Assembly (NCBI GenBank): GCA_947036475.1
Contig: CAMQRG010000131.1
Coordinates: 1-5,621 of the forward strand
Source of the DNA: an uncultured Clostridia bacterium
GTDB lineage: Bacteria > Bacillota > Clostridia > Lachnospirales > Anaerotignaceae
Length of the DNA: 5,621 bases
Direction: 5' to 3'
Below, piece after piece: positions 1-5,493 of this stretch (positions are counted from its first letter, which is position 1; each line of letters begins with the position of its first letter). The translations under genes were made by a program, and so were the position numbers. The notes beneath the pieces were generated by a model. That model did not search any database and was not told the origin of the DNA. It saw only the letters and a list, made by a program, of their open reading frames with translations.

Positions 1-1358
1 TGCGTATACTGCACATAGGGACCTGTTTCACCGTCAAAGTTCAGCATACGTTCCCAGGAGAATACAACGTCCTTAATACGGGTGTTGTAGAGGTCATTGA
101 AAATAACAGCGCCAATGCCAACCTGTTTTGCAACATTTTCTTTATCCGCAAGGTTGGGATTTTTCTCCTCAATGATTTTTTTCGTTTCGCTGATTGCCTG
201 ATTGAGTAATTCCTCCATCAGTACAACATTTCCATGCCGCGTGGAGAGTTTGCCGCTGTCCAGACTGACAAGGCCAAAAGGTACGTGAATCAAATTCTGA
301 TACCAGTCGTAGCCCATTTTATGAATGACCTCAAACCACTGTGCAAAATGCAGATTCTGGTCAAGTGCGGTCAGATAGACACACTTGTCAAAATTGTATG
401 TTTTTTTACGGTAAAGCGCGGCAGTGATATCCCTTGTGGCATAAAGTGTGCCGCCGTCCTTACGGATAATCAGGCAGGGAGGCATATTCTTGTCCTCTAA
501 ATCCACAATCATTGCGCCTTCGCTTTCCTTCAGCAGTTGTTTCTGCTTCAATTCTTCTACAACGGGAGCCATTTTATCATTATAAAAACTCTCGCCAGTG
601 TATGCGTCAAATTTAACGCCAAGCATATCATAGACACGTTCAAACTCTTTTATGCTAATATCATAAAACCATTTCCAAAGAGAGAGGGCTTCCTCGTCGC
701 CGTCCTGCATTTTTACAAACCAGAGCCGCGCCTCATCTTCCAATGCAGGGGCATGCTCCGCCTCGTCATGGAATTTTACATAAATCCGCATCAGTTCCTG
801 TATGCCGTCACGTTCAACAGCCTCTTTGCTGCCCCAGTTTTTGTAGGCAACGATGAGTTTTCCGAACTGCGTGCCCCAGTCGCCCAGATGGTTCACGCCG
901 ACACAATGATAGCCCAGTTCTTCGTATATTTTATAGATGGCATTACCGATTACAGTGGAACGCAGATGGCCGACATGAAAAGGCTTTGCGATATTCGGGG
1001 AAGAATAGTCGATAACGATGGTTTTGCCTTTGCCAATATCACTTTTGCCATAATTTTCTTTTTCGGACAACACGCGGCGCAGTACCTGCTCTGCATACAC
1101 ACCTTTATCCAGAAAAAAGTTTACATAAGCTCCAACGACTTCCATTTTGGAAAGAAAAGCGGGCTGTTCCAATTTCGCAATCAATTCCTGCGCAATCAAC
1201 GGCGGAGCCTTACGAAAAGTTTTTGCCAGACGAAAACAGGGGAAAGCATAATCCCCCATTGCCTTATTGGCTGGCACTTCCACAGCTGCTGCGGCATCTT
1301 CTATGGAAATGCCGGCGGCATCTGCCAGTAGTTTTGCAATTTCAAACTTAAAATCCAT
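1..1358 (-). CDS. argS: Arginyl-tRNA synthetase, C-terminal part missing at the window edge
   Basis: This class I aminoacyl-tRNA synthetase attaches arginine to tRNA-Arg in the cytoplasm, using ATP. The frame is open from ATG 1356-1358 to the left edge, giving 452 residues. The start has a strong GGAGG site 7 bases upstream. The N-terminal extra domain covers about residues 1-85. The class I HIGH signature appears as HVGH at residues 128-131, inside the typical context SSPNIAKPFHVGHLR. The KMSKS loop appears as KLSTRHGNVV at 370-379, the usual degenerate ArgRS form. The visible part ends at GETGPYVQYT, which in this family lies just before the DALR anticodon-binding domain, so roughly the last 100 or more residues are outside the window. 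No frameshift is seen, including at the run of seven T at 401-407. The family assignment is secure. Antisense ORFs inside it are shadows. Confidence 0.97.
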   Translation of the reverse strand, partial: MDFKFEIAKLLADAAGISIEDAAAAVEVPANKAMGDYAFPCFRLAKTFRKAPPLIAQELIAKLEQPAFLSKMEVVGAYVNFFLDKGVYAEQVLRRVLSEKENYGKSDIGKGKTIVIDYSSPNIAKPFHVGHLRSTVIGNAIYKIYEELGYHCVGVNHLGDWGTQFGKLIVAYKNWGSKEAVERDGIQELMRIYVKFHDEAEHAPALEDEARLWFVKMQDGDEEALSLWKWFYDISIKEFERVYDMLGVKFDAYTGESFYNDKMAPVVEELKQKQLLKESEGAMIVDLEDKNMPPCLIIRKDGGTLYATRDITAALYRKKTYNFDKCVYLTALDQNLHFAQWFEVIHKMGYDWYQNLIHVPFGLVSLDSGKLSTRHGNVVLMEELLNQAISETKKIIEEKNPNLADKENVAKQVGIGAVIFNDLYNTRIKDVVFSWERMLNFDGETGPYVQYT

Positions 1359-1384
1359 GTTTTTTCCTCCTATATAACGGAACG

Positions 1385-1405
1385 GCAGGATAACGCGTTT
1401 CCTGC
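1385..1405 (-). other. Small hairpin in the argS 5' leader
   Basis: GCAGGA (1385-1390) pairs with TCCTGC (1400-1405), and AACGCGTT between them is itself a palindrome. This gives a stem of about 8 base pairs with one bulged base and a CGCG loop. It lies in the transcribed leader of argS, 27 bases upstream of the start codon. No T-run follows it, so it is not a terminator. It could affect translation or mRNA stability, but that is inference. Confidence 0.45.
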
Positions 1406-1467
1406 AACGTTTGTAATAGAAATAAGACGTATCTTTTCATGTTTTTGGTACTTCTCATATACCCAAA

Positions 1468-1496
1468 ACTTTAGCATAAAAATACAGGAAAAGCAA
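1468..1496 (-). promoter_or_regulatory. Promoter for argS
   Basis: On the minus strand, TTGCTT (1491-1496) and TAAAGT (1468-1473) are separated by 17 bases, and TGC just before the -10 makes it an extended -10 element. Transcription would start near 1461, giving a leader of about 100 bases. That leader is short for a T-box, and I see no T-box consensus. Confidence 0.6.
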
Positions 1497-1576
1497 GCAG
1501 TATCAGCCTTTGGGCTGTGATTACGGGATATTCTGCCGTATTCGTGGAAAATAATTGCCTAAAGCAAATAATATGA

Positions 1577-1605
1577 TTGACAAAGGCAACTAATTTTTGT
1601 AAACT
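1577..1605 (+). promoter_or_regulatory. Promoter for the MarR-GNAT gene
   Basis: TTGACA (1577-1582) is a perfect -35 consensus. After a 17-base spacer comes TAAACT (1600-1605). Transcription would start near 1612, leaving a leader of only about 20 bases before ATG 1634. An AAAGGAG site at 1616-1622 lies 11 bases from the start. I found no clear MarR-type inverted repeat over it, so autoregulation is not shown. Confidence 0.75.
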
Positions 1606-1633
1606 ATCATAAAAGAAAGGAGATGGCACTGCA

Positions 1634-2560
1634 ATGGAACGGAATACACAAAAGCAAATCAGTGAAATAAGGAGTTTTAACCGGTATTACACAAATATAC
1701 TTGGGCTGCTTGACCAGCATATTCTGGAAAGCGGGCTTTCGCTGGCGGAGGCGCGTGTGCTGTTTGAAGCCAGTAAAGCGGGTTGTACGCCGAAGTTGCT
1801 GGCAGAGGCTCTGCGCGTCAATGCGGGGTATATCAGCCGTATCATAAAAGGGCTGGAGGCGGCTGGCTGGTTGGAGAGAAAGCCTTTCAACGAAGATGGG
1901 CGTGTACAACTGTTGTCGCTGACGAAAGCGGGAAAGGAAAAACTTGCCGCGCTGGAACAAAGCTCTAATGAGCAGATTGCGTCACTCATTGAGCCATTGC
2001 CGGAGGTGCAGCGCGCAGAACTGACGCGGAGCATGACGGCAATAAGGACGCTTCTGACGGGCGGGAAAGAAATACGTCCGGAGGAGGTCACACTGCGTAC
2101 AGAGCAGGAGCCGGGCGATATTGGTATTTTGACTCAAATGCATGGGTGGATTTATCAGGAGGAATATGGCTATAACGTATGCTTTGAGGCGTATGTCGCA
2201 CAGTCCTTTTTTGAATATATGCAGAACGCAGAGCCGGAAAAAAGCAGGATTTGGTGCGCAGAGCATAATGGGCGGACGGTCGGCTGTATTGGTATTGTGG
2301 GGCGCGGGGAATGGGCGCAGCTGCGCTGGTTTCTCCTTGACCCGCTTTACCGGGGCATAGGGTTGGGCAGACGTTTGCTGGACGCCGCGCTGACGTTTGC
2401 GCGGGAAACCGGTTTCCATAAGATATATTTGGAAACAACAGATGATTTGAAAGACGCAGTGCGTATGTATGAAAAAGCAGGATTTCGCAAATGCGCGGAA
2501 AAACCGAACCACTCCTGGAGAGAGGATTTGACAGAACTGGAATTTGAAATGGAGCTATGA
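1634..2560 (+). CDS. MarR-family regulator fused to a GNAT N-acetyltransferase
   Basis: This 308-residue protein joins two domains. Residues about 1-140 form a MarR-type winged helix: a helix-turn-helix at about 52-75 (LLAEALRVNAGYISRIIKGL), then a wing with the conserved DGR (88-90) and LTKAG (96-100). Residues about 150-308 form a GNAT domain. Its acetyl-CoA pyrophosphate loop, R-x-x-G-x-G, is RGIGLG at 240-245 after the DPLYR strand-turn, and YEKAGF at 279-284 is the usual C-terminal GNAT motif. The MarR-GNAT fusion is a known architecture in Bacillota and other bacteria. It is usually annotated as a bifunctional regulator/acetyltransferase, and the acetylated substrate is generally unknown. 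ATG 1634 is chosen because it follows the AAAGGAG site; the nearby ATG at 1623 is out of frame. The gene is transcribed alone, divergent from argS, and ends at a hairpin terminator. DNA target and acetyl acceptor cannot be read from the sequence. Confidence 0.93.
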   Translation: MERNTQKQISEIRSFNRYYTNILGLLDQHILESGLSLAEARVLFEASKAGCTPKLLAEALRVNAGYISRIIKGLEAAGWLERKPFNEDGRVQLLSLTKAGKEKLAALEQSSNEQIASLIEPLPEVQRAELTRSMTAIRTLLTGGKEIRPEEVTLRTEQEPGDIGILTQMHGWIYQEEYGYNVCFEAYVAQSFFEYMQNAEPEKSRIWCAEHNGRTVGCIGIVGRGEWAQLRWFLLDPLYRGIGLGRRLLDAALTFARETGFHKIYLETTDDLKDAVRMYEKAGFRKCAEKPNHSWREDLTELEFEMEL

Positions 2561-2567
2561 GAGGAAT

Positions 2568-2607
2568 AAAAAAGGCTTTATGCGGCAGATACCGTATAAA
2601 GCCTTTT
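2568..2607. terminator. Bidirectional intrinsic terminator shared by two converging genes
   Basis: AAAAGGCTTTAT (2570-2581) pairs perfectly with ATAAAGCCTTTT (2596-2607). The stem continues through a G-T wobble and CGG/CCG to a six-base loop (2586-2591), for 16 pairs in all. On the plus strand it ends in TTTT, and on the minus strand in six T, then ATT. It sits 7 bases after the MarR-GNAT stop and 2 bases beyond the gntR stop, so it can end both transcripts. The longer T-run favours the minus-strand (gntR) direction. Confidence 0.92.
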
Positions 2608-2609
2608 GC

Positions 2610-3341
2610 TCAACCGTATTTTACTGTCAGATTTACATAAGAAATATGCTCCCGCATAGCGGTATAAGCAGTCTGGTAATCACCGTTTTTAATGGCTTCT
2701 ATGATTTTTCCATGAAGTTCTATTGTAACATCAATTACACGCGGGTTCTGTGTGAGGGATTCGCGCAGGGAAAGGCGGATACCCTTTTCAAAAGAATCCT
2801 TTGCGGCAATCATGGTACTCATCAGCAGTTTATTATGCGTAGCTGCGGAAACCTGCATATGAAACATTGCGTCATAATCTACAAACTGGTTGACATCATG
2901 GCGGAATTCAATCATTTTTCCATAGGAATATTCCAGCTGTGAAATATCCTCAGGGGTGGCGCGCTTGGCGGCGTAGTTTGCCGTTTCGCCTTCCAGCATA
3001 TAACGGAACTCCAAAAGGTCGCTCAGGTCGGAATTTTCGACGGTAATGCTGAACGGTGCAATATTAACGATATTGTCGATTTGGTTGATAAACGTGCCGG
3101 CTTTGGAACGCTGAATAAAGCCGAATACAGCCAGAGCGGTATAGGCTTCCCGCAGGGTACTCCTGCCAACGCCCAGCATTTCGCTGACGACGTTTTCATT
3201 TGGCAGCATATAGCCCGCAGGCAGCTGGCCGGAGATAATCAATTCCTTAAAACGCTGGAACAAATTCTGCGAGATATTATTTTTCCCCAAATCCTTCCGC
3301 AAAGAGGCAACGTTTTCCGCAAGGTAATCCGTTTCCGCCAT
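2610..3341 (-). CDS. GntR-family transcriptional regulator, FadR/FCD subfamily
   Basis: This 243-residue, one-component DNA-binding regulator has the normal length for the FadR subgroup. Residues about 22-90 form the GntR winged helix: LPNENVVSEMLGVGRSTLRE (46-65) is the helix-turn-helix with its typical 'S/T-x-RE' end, followed by AYTALAVFGFI and the wing SKAGTFI (79-85). Residues about 106-236 form the FCD ligand-binding domain. Candidate metal ligands are D157 and H161 (DAMFH), H210 (ELHGKIIEAI) and H232 (REHI), the pattern that in this family binds a divalent metal and often a carboxylic acid effector. The effector here is unknown. The start follows an AAAAGGGGGA site 7 bases upstream. 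No metabolic operon adjoins it, so its regulon cannot be inferred; its neighbours are a converging MarR-GNAT gene and, upstream, the structured repeats and capA. Confidence 0.93.
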   Translation of the reverse strand: MAETDYLAENVASLRKDLGKNNISQNLFQRFKELIISGQLPAGYMLPNENVVSEMLGVGRSTLREAYTALAVFGFIQRSKAGTFINQIDNIVNIAPFSITVENSDLSDLLEFRYMLEGETANYAAKRATPEDISQLEYSYGKMIEFRHDVNQFVDYDAMFHMQVSAATHNKLLMSTMIAAKDSFEKGIRLSLRESLTQNPRVIDVTIELHGKIIEAIKNGDYQTAYTAMREHISYVNLTVKYG

Positions 3342-3382
3342 TATAAATTCCCCCTTTTCTCTTGCTGCAAAACAAAAAACAT

Positions 3383-3399
3383 AAAGACCTAAAAGACCT
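3383..3399. repeat. Tandem AAAGACCT pair upstream of gntR
   Basis: AAAGACCT occurs at 3383-3390 and again at 3392-3399, one base apart (9-base period). It lies about 45 bases upstream of the gntR start codon. It is a direct repeat, whereas GntR operators are usually inverted repeats, so calling it an operator would be speculative. Confidence 0.5.
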
Positions 3400-3453
3400 T
3401 GAGGGCTCCGGTCTGCGCTGAACGAGCCTCCACCGAAGGCTCAGCGCCCTCAA
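3399..3453. repeat. Structured repeat, copy A
   Basis: In plus-strand terms this element folds as three stacked stems. The outer stem is TTGAGG (3399-3404) with CCTCAA (3448-3453). After a 10-base bulge on the 5' side comes GCGCT (3415-3419) with AGCGC (3443-3447). After a 4-base bulge comes GAGCCT (3424-3429) with AGGCTC (3437-3442), closing a 7-base loop. Positions 3406-3449 align without gaps to 3483-3526 in copy B, 37 of 44 bases identical. I do not recognise the family. It resembles in style the small hairpin repeats scattered between genes in many bacterial genomes. Confidence 0.85.
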
Positions 3454-3460
3454 CCACCCG

Positions 3461-3530
3461 TAAGGGGACCTTCTCCGCTCCGCTCCGGTCGGCGCTAGAC
3501 GAGGCTCCCCCGGAGCCTCAGCGCCCCTTA
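3461..3530. repeat. Structured repeat, copy B
   Basis: This has the same fold as copy A. The outer stem is TAAGGG (3461-3466) with CCCTTA (3525-3530). A longer 25-base bulge follows. Then GCGCT (3492-3496) pairs with AGCGC (3520-3524), and after a 4-base bulge GAGGCT (3501-3506) pairs with AGCCTC (3514-3519) around a 7-base loop. The inner stem has a compensatory change relative to copy A (base pair 3427-3439 against 3504-3516). The extra bulge length comes from added sequence that includes three tandem CTCCG units (3473-3487). Confidence 0.85.
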
Positions 3531-3539
3531 ACCCGATTT

Positions 3540-3560
3540 CAGCCGCATAATATGCGGCTG
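3540..3560. repeat. Perfect 9-bp hairpin next to the structured repeats
   Basis: CAGCCGCAT (3540-3548) pairs with ATGCGGCTG (3552-3560) around an AAT loop. Flanking ACCC (3531-3534) can pair with GGGT (3561-3564), with a 5-base bulge on the 5' side only. No good T-run follows on either strand, so a terminator role is doubtful. Confidence 0.75.
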
Positions 3561-3617
3561 GGGTCTGATTTTATATTCAAATTTGTTGTTTTTTGAAATA
3601 TCCTGTTATTGCTTCTC

Positions 3618-3646
3618 AGTATACCACTTTGTTAATTATAAAACAA
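3618..3646 (-). promoter_or_regulatory. Probable promoter for gntR, giving a long leader
   Basis: On the minus strand TTGTTT (3641-3646) lies 17 bases from TATACT (3618-3623), which is preceded by TGG, an extended -10. It starts just after the CapA-like stop. Transcription from near 3611 would give gntR a leader of about 270 bases containing the whole set of structured repeats in reverse orientation. Confidence 0.55.
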
Positions 3647-3654
3647 GCACATTT

Positions 3655-4839
3655 TTACGGTTTCGGGAAAACATATTCTTCCTGCATTTCCTCCAGCGGA
3701 ATATCCCTGTCCAGCAGGAAACAGGCGGTTTCCTTATGGATTTCGCGCAGACGGTTCTGGTCCTTTCTGCGGACGGTCTGGTCCAGTTCAGGCTGGGGCA
3801 GACTCAGCATTTCATAAACACTTCGTACTACAAAATGGTTCACATCTGCCGCACTGCGGAACTGTGTCCAGATGGGCACAAATGAAACTTCACGCACATT
3901 AGGCGGTTCATTTCCGACTTTTTCAACGGTCAAATGCAGAACGATGCTGGCGTTTCGGGGCGGCGTGGTCTGGGAAGATATGAAATTCCCAAGGGAATAG
4001 ATGATAAAACCGTCATGCTCCCCGTCGCCATGGTCCAGTTTACGGTATTCCATGCGCTGTAAAACATGCGGGTGGCTGGCAAGCACGATATCCGCGCCGG
4101 ATTCAAACATCAGGTCAGCCCAGTCTACGAAAATCTGCCGTGGAGTGGATTCGTATTCGTTGCCCATATGCGGCATAACGACTACAACGTCCGCATTTTC
4201 CCGCGCTTCTCTGATTTGCTGCACCATGCGGTCATTATCAATGAGGTTCACAAGATACGGTTCGGGCATGGGTATGCCGTTTGTGCCATAGGTATAGGAC
4301 AGGAATGCGAAGCGCAGTCCATTTACATCTTTGTAAAGTATGGTGTCCTGCTCCTGCTGGGAACGGTTCGTTCCGAAATGGGAAATACCGTATTCATCCA
4401 GCTTGTCCAGCGTGCGGATAACGCCTGCTTTGCCCGTATCCATACTGTGGTTGTTCGCCGTTGTCAGCAGGTTAAAGCCTGCGTCCTTTATGGCGTCCAG
4501 AAAGCTGTCAGGCGTGTTGAAGCAGGGGAAAGAGGAATAGGGACGGTCAGGTCCGCCGAATGTCAGTTCCAGATTGCCCAGAACGATATCACGCCCCTCA
4601 AAATACTGCTTCATATCCTGAAAATTGTGCATAAAGTCATATGTCCCCGTTGCATGGTCATAGGATTCGTTATATTGATAGTCGTGTACCATGATATCCC
4701 CGACTACTGCAAATGTTACTGTTTTCACAGCTGGTGACTGTGTCCCTGCCTCGGCTGTAAATGTCGGCTGATTCGAGCCGCAGCCGGTCAGCAGCAGCAT
4801 GGATAAAAGCAGGGCGCAGAGTTGTTTTTTCTGAATCAT
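3655..4839 (-). CDS. CapA-family (PGA_cap) lipoprotein, metallophosphoesterase-like fold
   Basis: This 394-residue exported protein belongs to the family of CapA, a poly-gamma-glutamate capsule protein of Bacillus. The N-terminus is a lipoprotein signal: lysines 4-5, hydrophobic stretch 7-18 and lipobox LTGC with Cys20 as the lipidation site, so it should be anchored on the outer face of the membrane. Family motifs are in order: VVGDIMVHD (45-53), LGNLELTFGG (87-96), TTANNHSMDTG (126-136), MPHMGNEY (222-229), LASHPHVLQ (253-261) and YSLGNF (281-286). These asparagine, histidine and aspartate positions correspond to the metal site of the calcineurin-like fold. ATG 4839 is chosen because GGAGGGA lies 5 bases upstream and the signal peptide starts there; the frame stays open further upstream but would cross a terminator hairpin and the next gene. 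No capB or capC homologue is visible, so a capsule role is unproven; lone CapA-like proteins are common in gut Bacillota and their activity is mostly unknown. Confidence 0.92.
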   Translation of the reverse strand: MIQKKQLCALLLSMLLLTGCGSNQPTFTAEAGTQSPAVKTVTFAVVGDIMVHDYQYNESYDHATGTYDFMHNFQDMKQYFEGRDIVLGNLELTFGGPDRPYSSFPCFNTPDSFLDAIKDAGFNLLTTANNHSMDTGKAGVIRTLDKLDEYGISHFGTNRSQQEQDTILYKDVNGLRFAFLSYTYGTNGIPMPEPYLVNLIDNDRMVQQIREARENADVVVVMPHMGNEYESTPRQIFVDWADLMFESGADIVLASHPHVLQRMEYRKLDHGDGEHDGFIIYSLGNFISSQTTPPRNASIVLHLTVEKVGNEPPNVREVSFVPIWTQFRSAADVNHFVVRSVYEMLSLPQPELDQTVRRKDQNRLREIHKETACFLLDRDIPLEEMQEEYVFPKP

Positions 4840-4851
4840 TGCAATCCCTCC

Positions 4852-4890
4852 AAAAAGAAACGGCAGGCGGAAAAAAATCCGTACCTGCCG
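4852..4890 (-). terminator. Terminator or attenuator hairpin between the membrane protein gene and the CapA-like gene
   Basis: CGGCAGG (4861-4867) pairs with CCTGCCG (4884-4890), and CGGA (4868-4871) with TCCG (4878-4881), with a 2-base TA bulge and an A-run loop. On the minus strand the hairpin is followed by TTTCTTTTT (4860-4852), which runs straight into the GGAGGGA site of the CapA-like gene. It begins 5 bases after the stop of the upstream gene. No separate promoter fits between, so partial read-through, or a promoter inside the upstream gene, must supply the CapA-like gene. Confidence 0.8.
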
Positions 4891-4895
4891 CGTGG

Positions 4896-5183
4896 TTATT
4901 CTTCCTCCTCTGGATGATAGCCCAGCCCTTTTGCTACATTCCTTCTGGATATGTAATACACAAAAAAGCAGATGGCCGTTGGTATCAGCATAAACAGGAA
5001 ATACTGGAAAGAACGGGAAACTGCCCACACAATAATGGAAATCACACCGATGAAGGAGGCGAAAAGCAGCCCCGGCCATTTTCCATCTGGTCTGCCGGAT
5101 ATCACACCTTCAATGAATATGATGACGAACAGGAGAGAAAGCGTTTTTCCGAGTTCCAGCATAAAATCAATATCAAAACCCAT
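4896..5183 (-). CDS. Small three-helix membrane protein of unknown family
   Basis: This 95-residue protein is not one I recognise. Three hydrophobic segments are visible at about residues 10-28, 36-54 and 59-77, linked by a short loop with RPDGKWPG (31-38) and a short SRS turn. After the last helix come basic residues (SRRNVAK, 79-85) and a very acidic end, PEEEE (91-95). The positive charges after helix 3 suggest a cytoplasmic C-terminus. ATG 5183 is preferred because GGGGG lies 7 bases upstream; the frame extends back to a GTG at 5231, but that overlaps the promoter -10 element. The gene is transcribed from a strong promoter and is followed by a hairpin and then the CapA-like lipoprotein gene, so both products are membrane-associated and may be expressed together. 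Function is unknown. Confidence 0.8.
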   Translation of the reverse strand: MGFDIDFMLELGKTLSLLFVIIFIEGVISGRPDGKWPGLLFASFIGVISIIVWAVSRSFQYFLFMLIPTAICFFVYYISRRNVAKGLGYHPEEEE

Positions 5184-5221
5184 TTCATAACCCCCATGTA
5201 CATTTGTCCTTCTTTCTGATA

Positions 5222-5250
5222 AGCATAGCACTTTGCGGGGGGAAAGTCAA
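5222..5250 (-). promoter_or_regulatory. Strong promoter for the small membrane protein gene
   Basis: On the minus strand TTGACT (5245-5250) and TATGCT (5222-5227) are 17 bases apart, and TGC before the -10 makes it an extended -10. Transcription would start near 5215, about 32 bases before ATG 5183. This rules out the in-frame GTG at 5231 as the start codon for this transcript. Confidence 0.8.
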
Positions 5251-5384
5251 CCAAAGTCCTGCCAGAATGAAGATGTTTCCCCTTTCCGGTTTCCTTTTCG
5301 CTCTGTTTTAATTTATAAGGTAGGAAAATTTTGAAAAATACTGACGAAATCCTTAAAAAATGTTGTGAAATCAATACTTTGCGC

Positions 5385-5413
5385 TTGTCGGGAAAGACAA
5401 AATATGGTATAAT
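5385..5413 (+). promoter_or_regulatory. Strong promoter pointing off the right edge
   Basis: TTGTCG (5385-5390) is followed after 17 bases by a perfect TATAAT (5408-5413), with TGG in front making an extended -10. Transcription would start near 5420. No ATG start with a ribosome binding site follows before the adapter, so at least 155 bases of leader would be untranslated. Confidence 0.75.
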
Positions 5414-5434
5414 CAAAACGATAAGATTTTTGGG

Positions 5435-5493
5435 TTTTTAGAAAGGAAAGACTGCTCACGCGCTTGCTTTTGCTGAATTTCTAAAAAAAGCGC
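5435..5493 (+). other. Leader region with two competing stems
   Basis: TTTTTAGAAA (5435-5444) can pair with TTTCTAAAAA (5478-5487). GCGCTT (5460-5465) can instead pair with AAGCGC (5488-5493). The second arm lies inside the loop of the first, so the two stems would form a pseudoknot or exclude each other. A T-rich tract (5500-5514) follows. This could be a 5' leader with attenuation, but I recognise no riboswitch core and AT-rich sequence forms such stems by chance. Confidence 0.3.

Larger units (their letters stand above)
3342..3654. other. Intergenic region between gntR and the CapA-like gene, with structured repeats
   Basis: This 313-bp stretch has no credible gene. Its middle (about 3400-3530) is much richer in G and C than the AT-rich flanks. 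It holds a short tandem repeat, two copies of a folded repeat, a third hairpin and a minus-strand promoter near 3618-3646; each is listed separately. I see no convincing terminator just downstream of the CapA-like stop codon. Confidence 0.8.

Noticed and set aside
537..1331. Long plus-strand reading frame (264 residues) opposite argS
   Set aside because: It is antisense to a clearly conserved argS with intact signature motifs, and lacks a recognisable domain or a fitting ribosome binding site. The shorter frame at 234-500 is rejected for the same reason.
1504..1540. Two 5-bp stems (CAGCC/GGCTG at 1504-1517; TACGG/CCGTA at 1522-1540)
   Set aside because: The stems are short with no T-run and lie upstream of both promoters; they are within chance expectation.
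1359..1633. T-box riboswitch upstream of argS
   Set aside because: No T-box consensus, specifier stem or terminator/antiterminator pair is visible, and the predicted leader is only about 100 bases.
3383..3399. GntR operator at the AAAGACCT tandem
   Set aside because: FadR-type regulators usually bind inverted repeats, and this is a direct repeat with no second site in view. It is kept only as a repeat.
3406..3526. CRISPR-like array
   Set aside because: There are only two imperfect copies, internally palindromic with a large stem, and no third unit, uniform spacer or cas gene.
3399..3596. Plus-strand frame of 65 residues through the repeat region
   Set aside because: It starts with TTG without a ribosome binding site, is made almost entirely of the folded repeats, and has no protein-like features.
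4066..4737. Plus-strand reading frame (223 residues) opposite the CapA-like gene
   Set aside because: The opposite strand encodes all CapA-family motifs with a signal peptide and a ribosome binding site; this frame is a shadow.
4840..5079. 80-residue N-terminal extension of the CapA-like reading frame
   Set aside because: It would cross the terminator hairpin and overlap the membrane protein gene. The internal ATG 4839 has a good GGAGGGA site and begins a proper lipoprotein signal.
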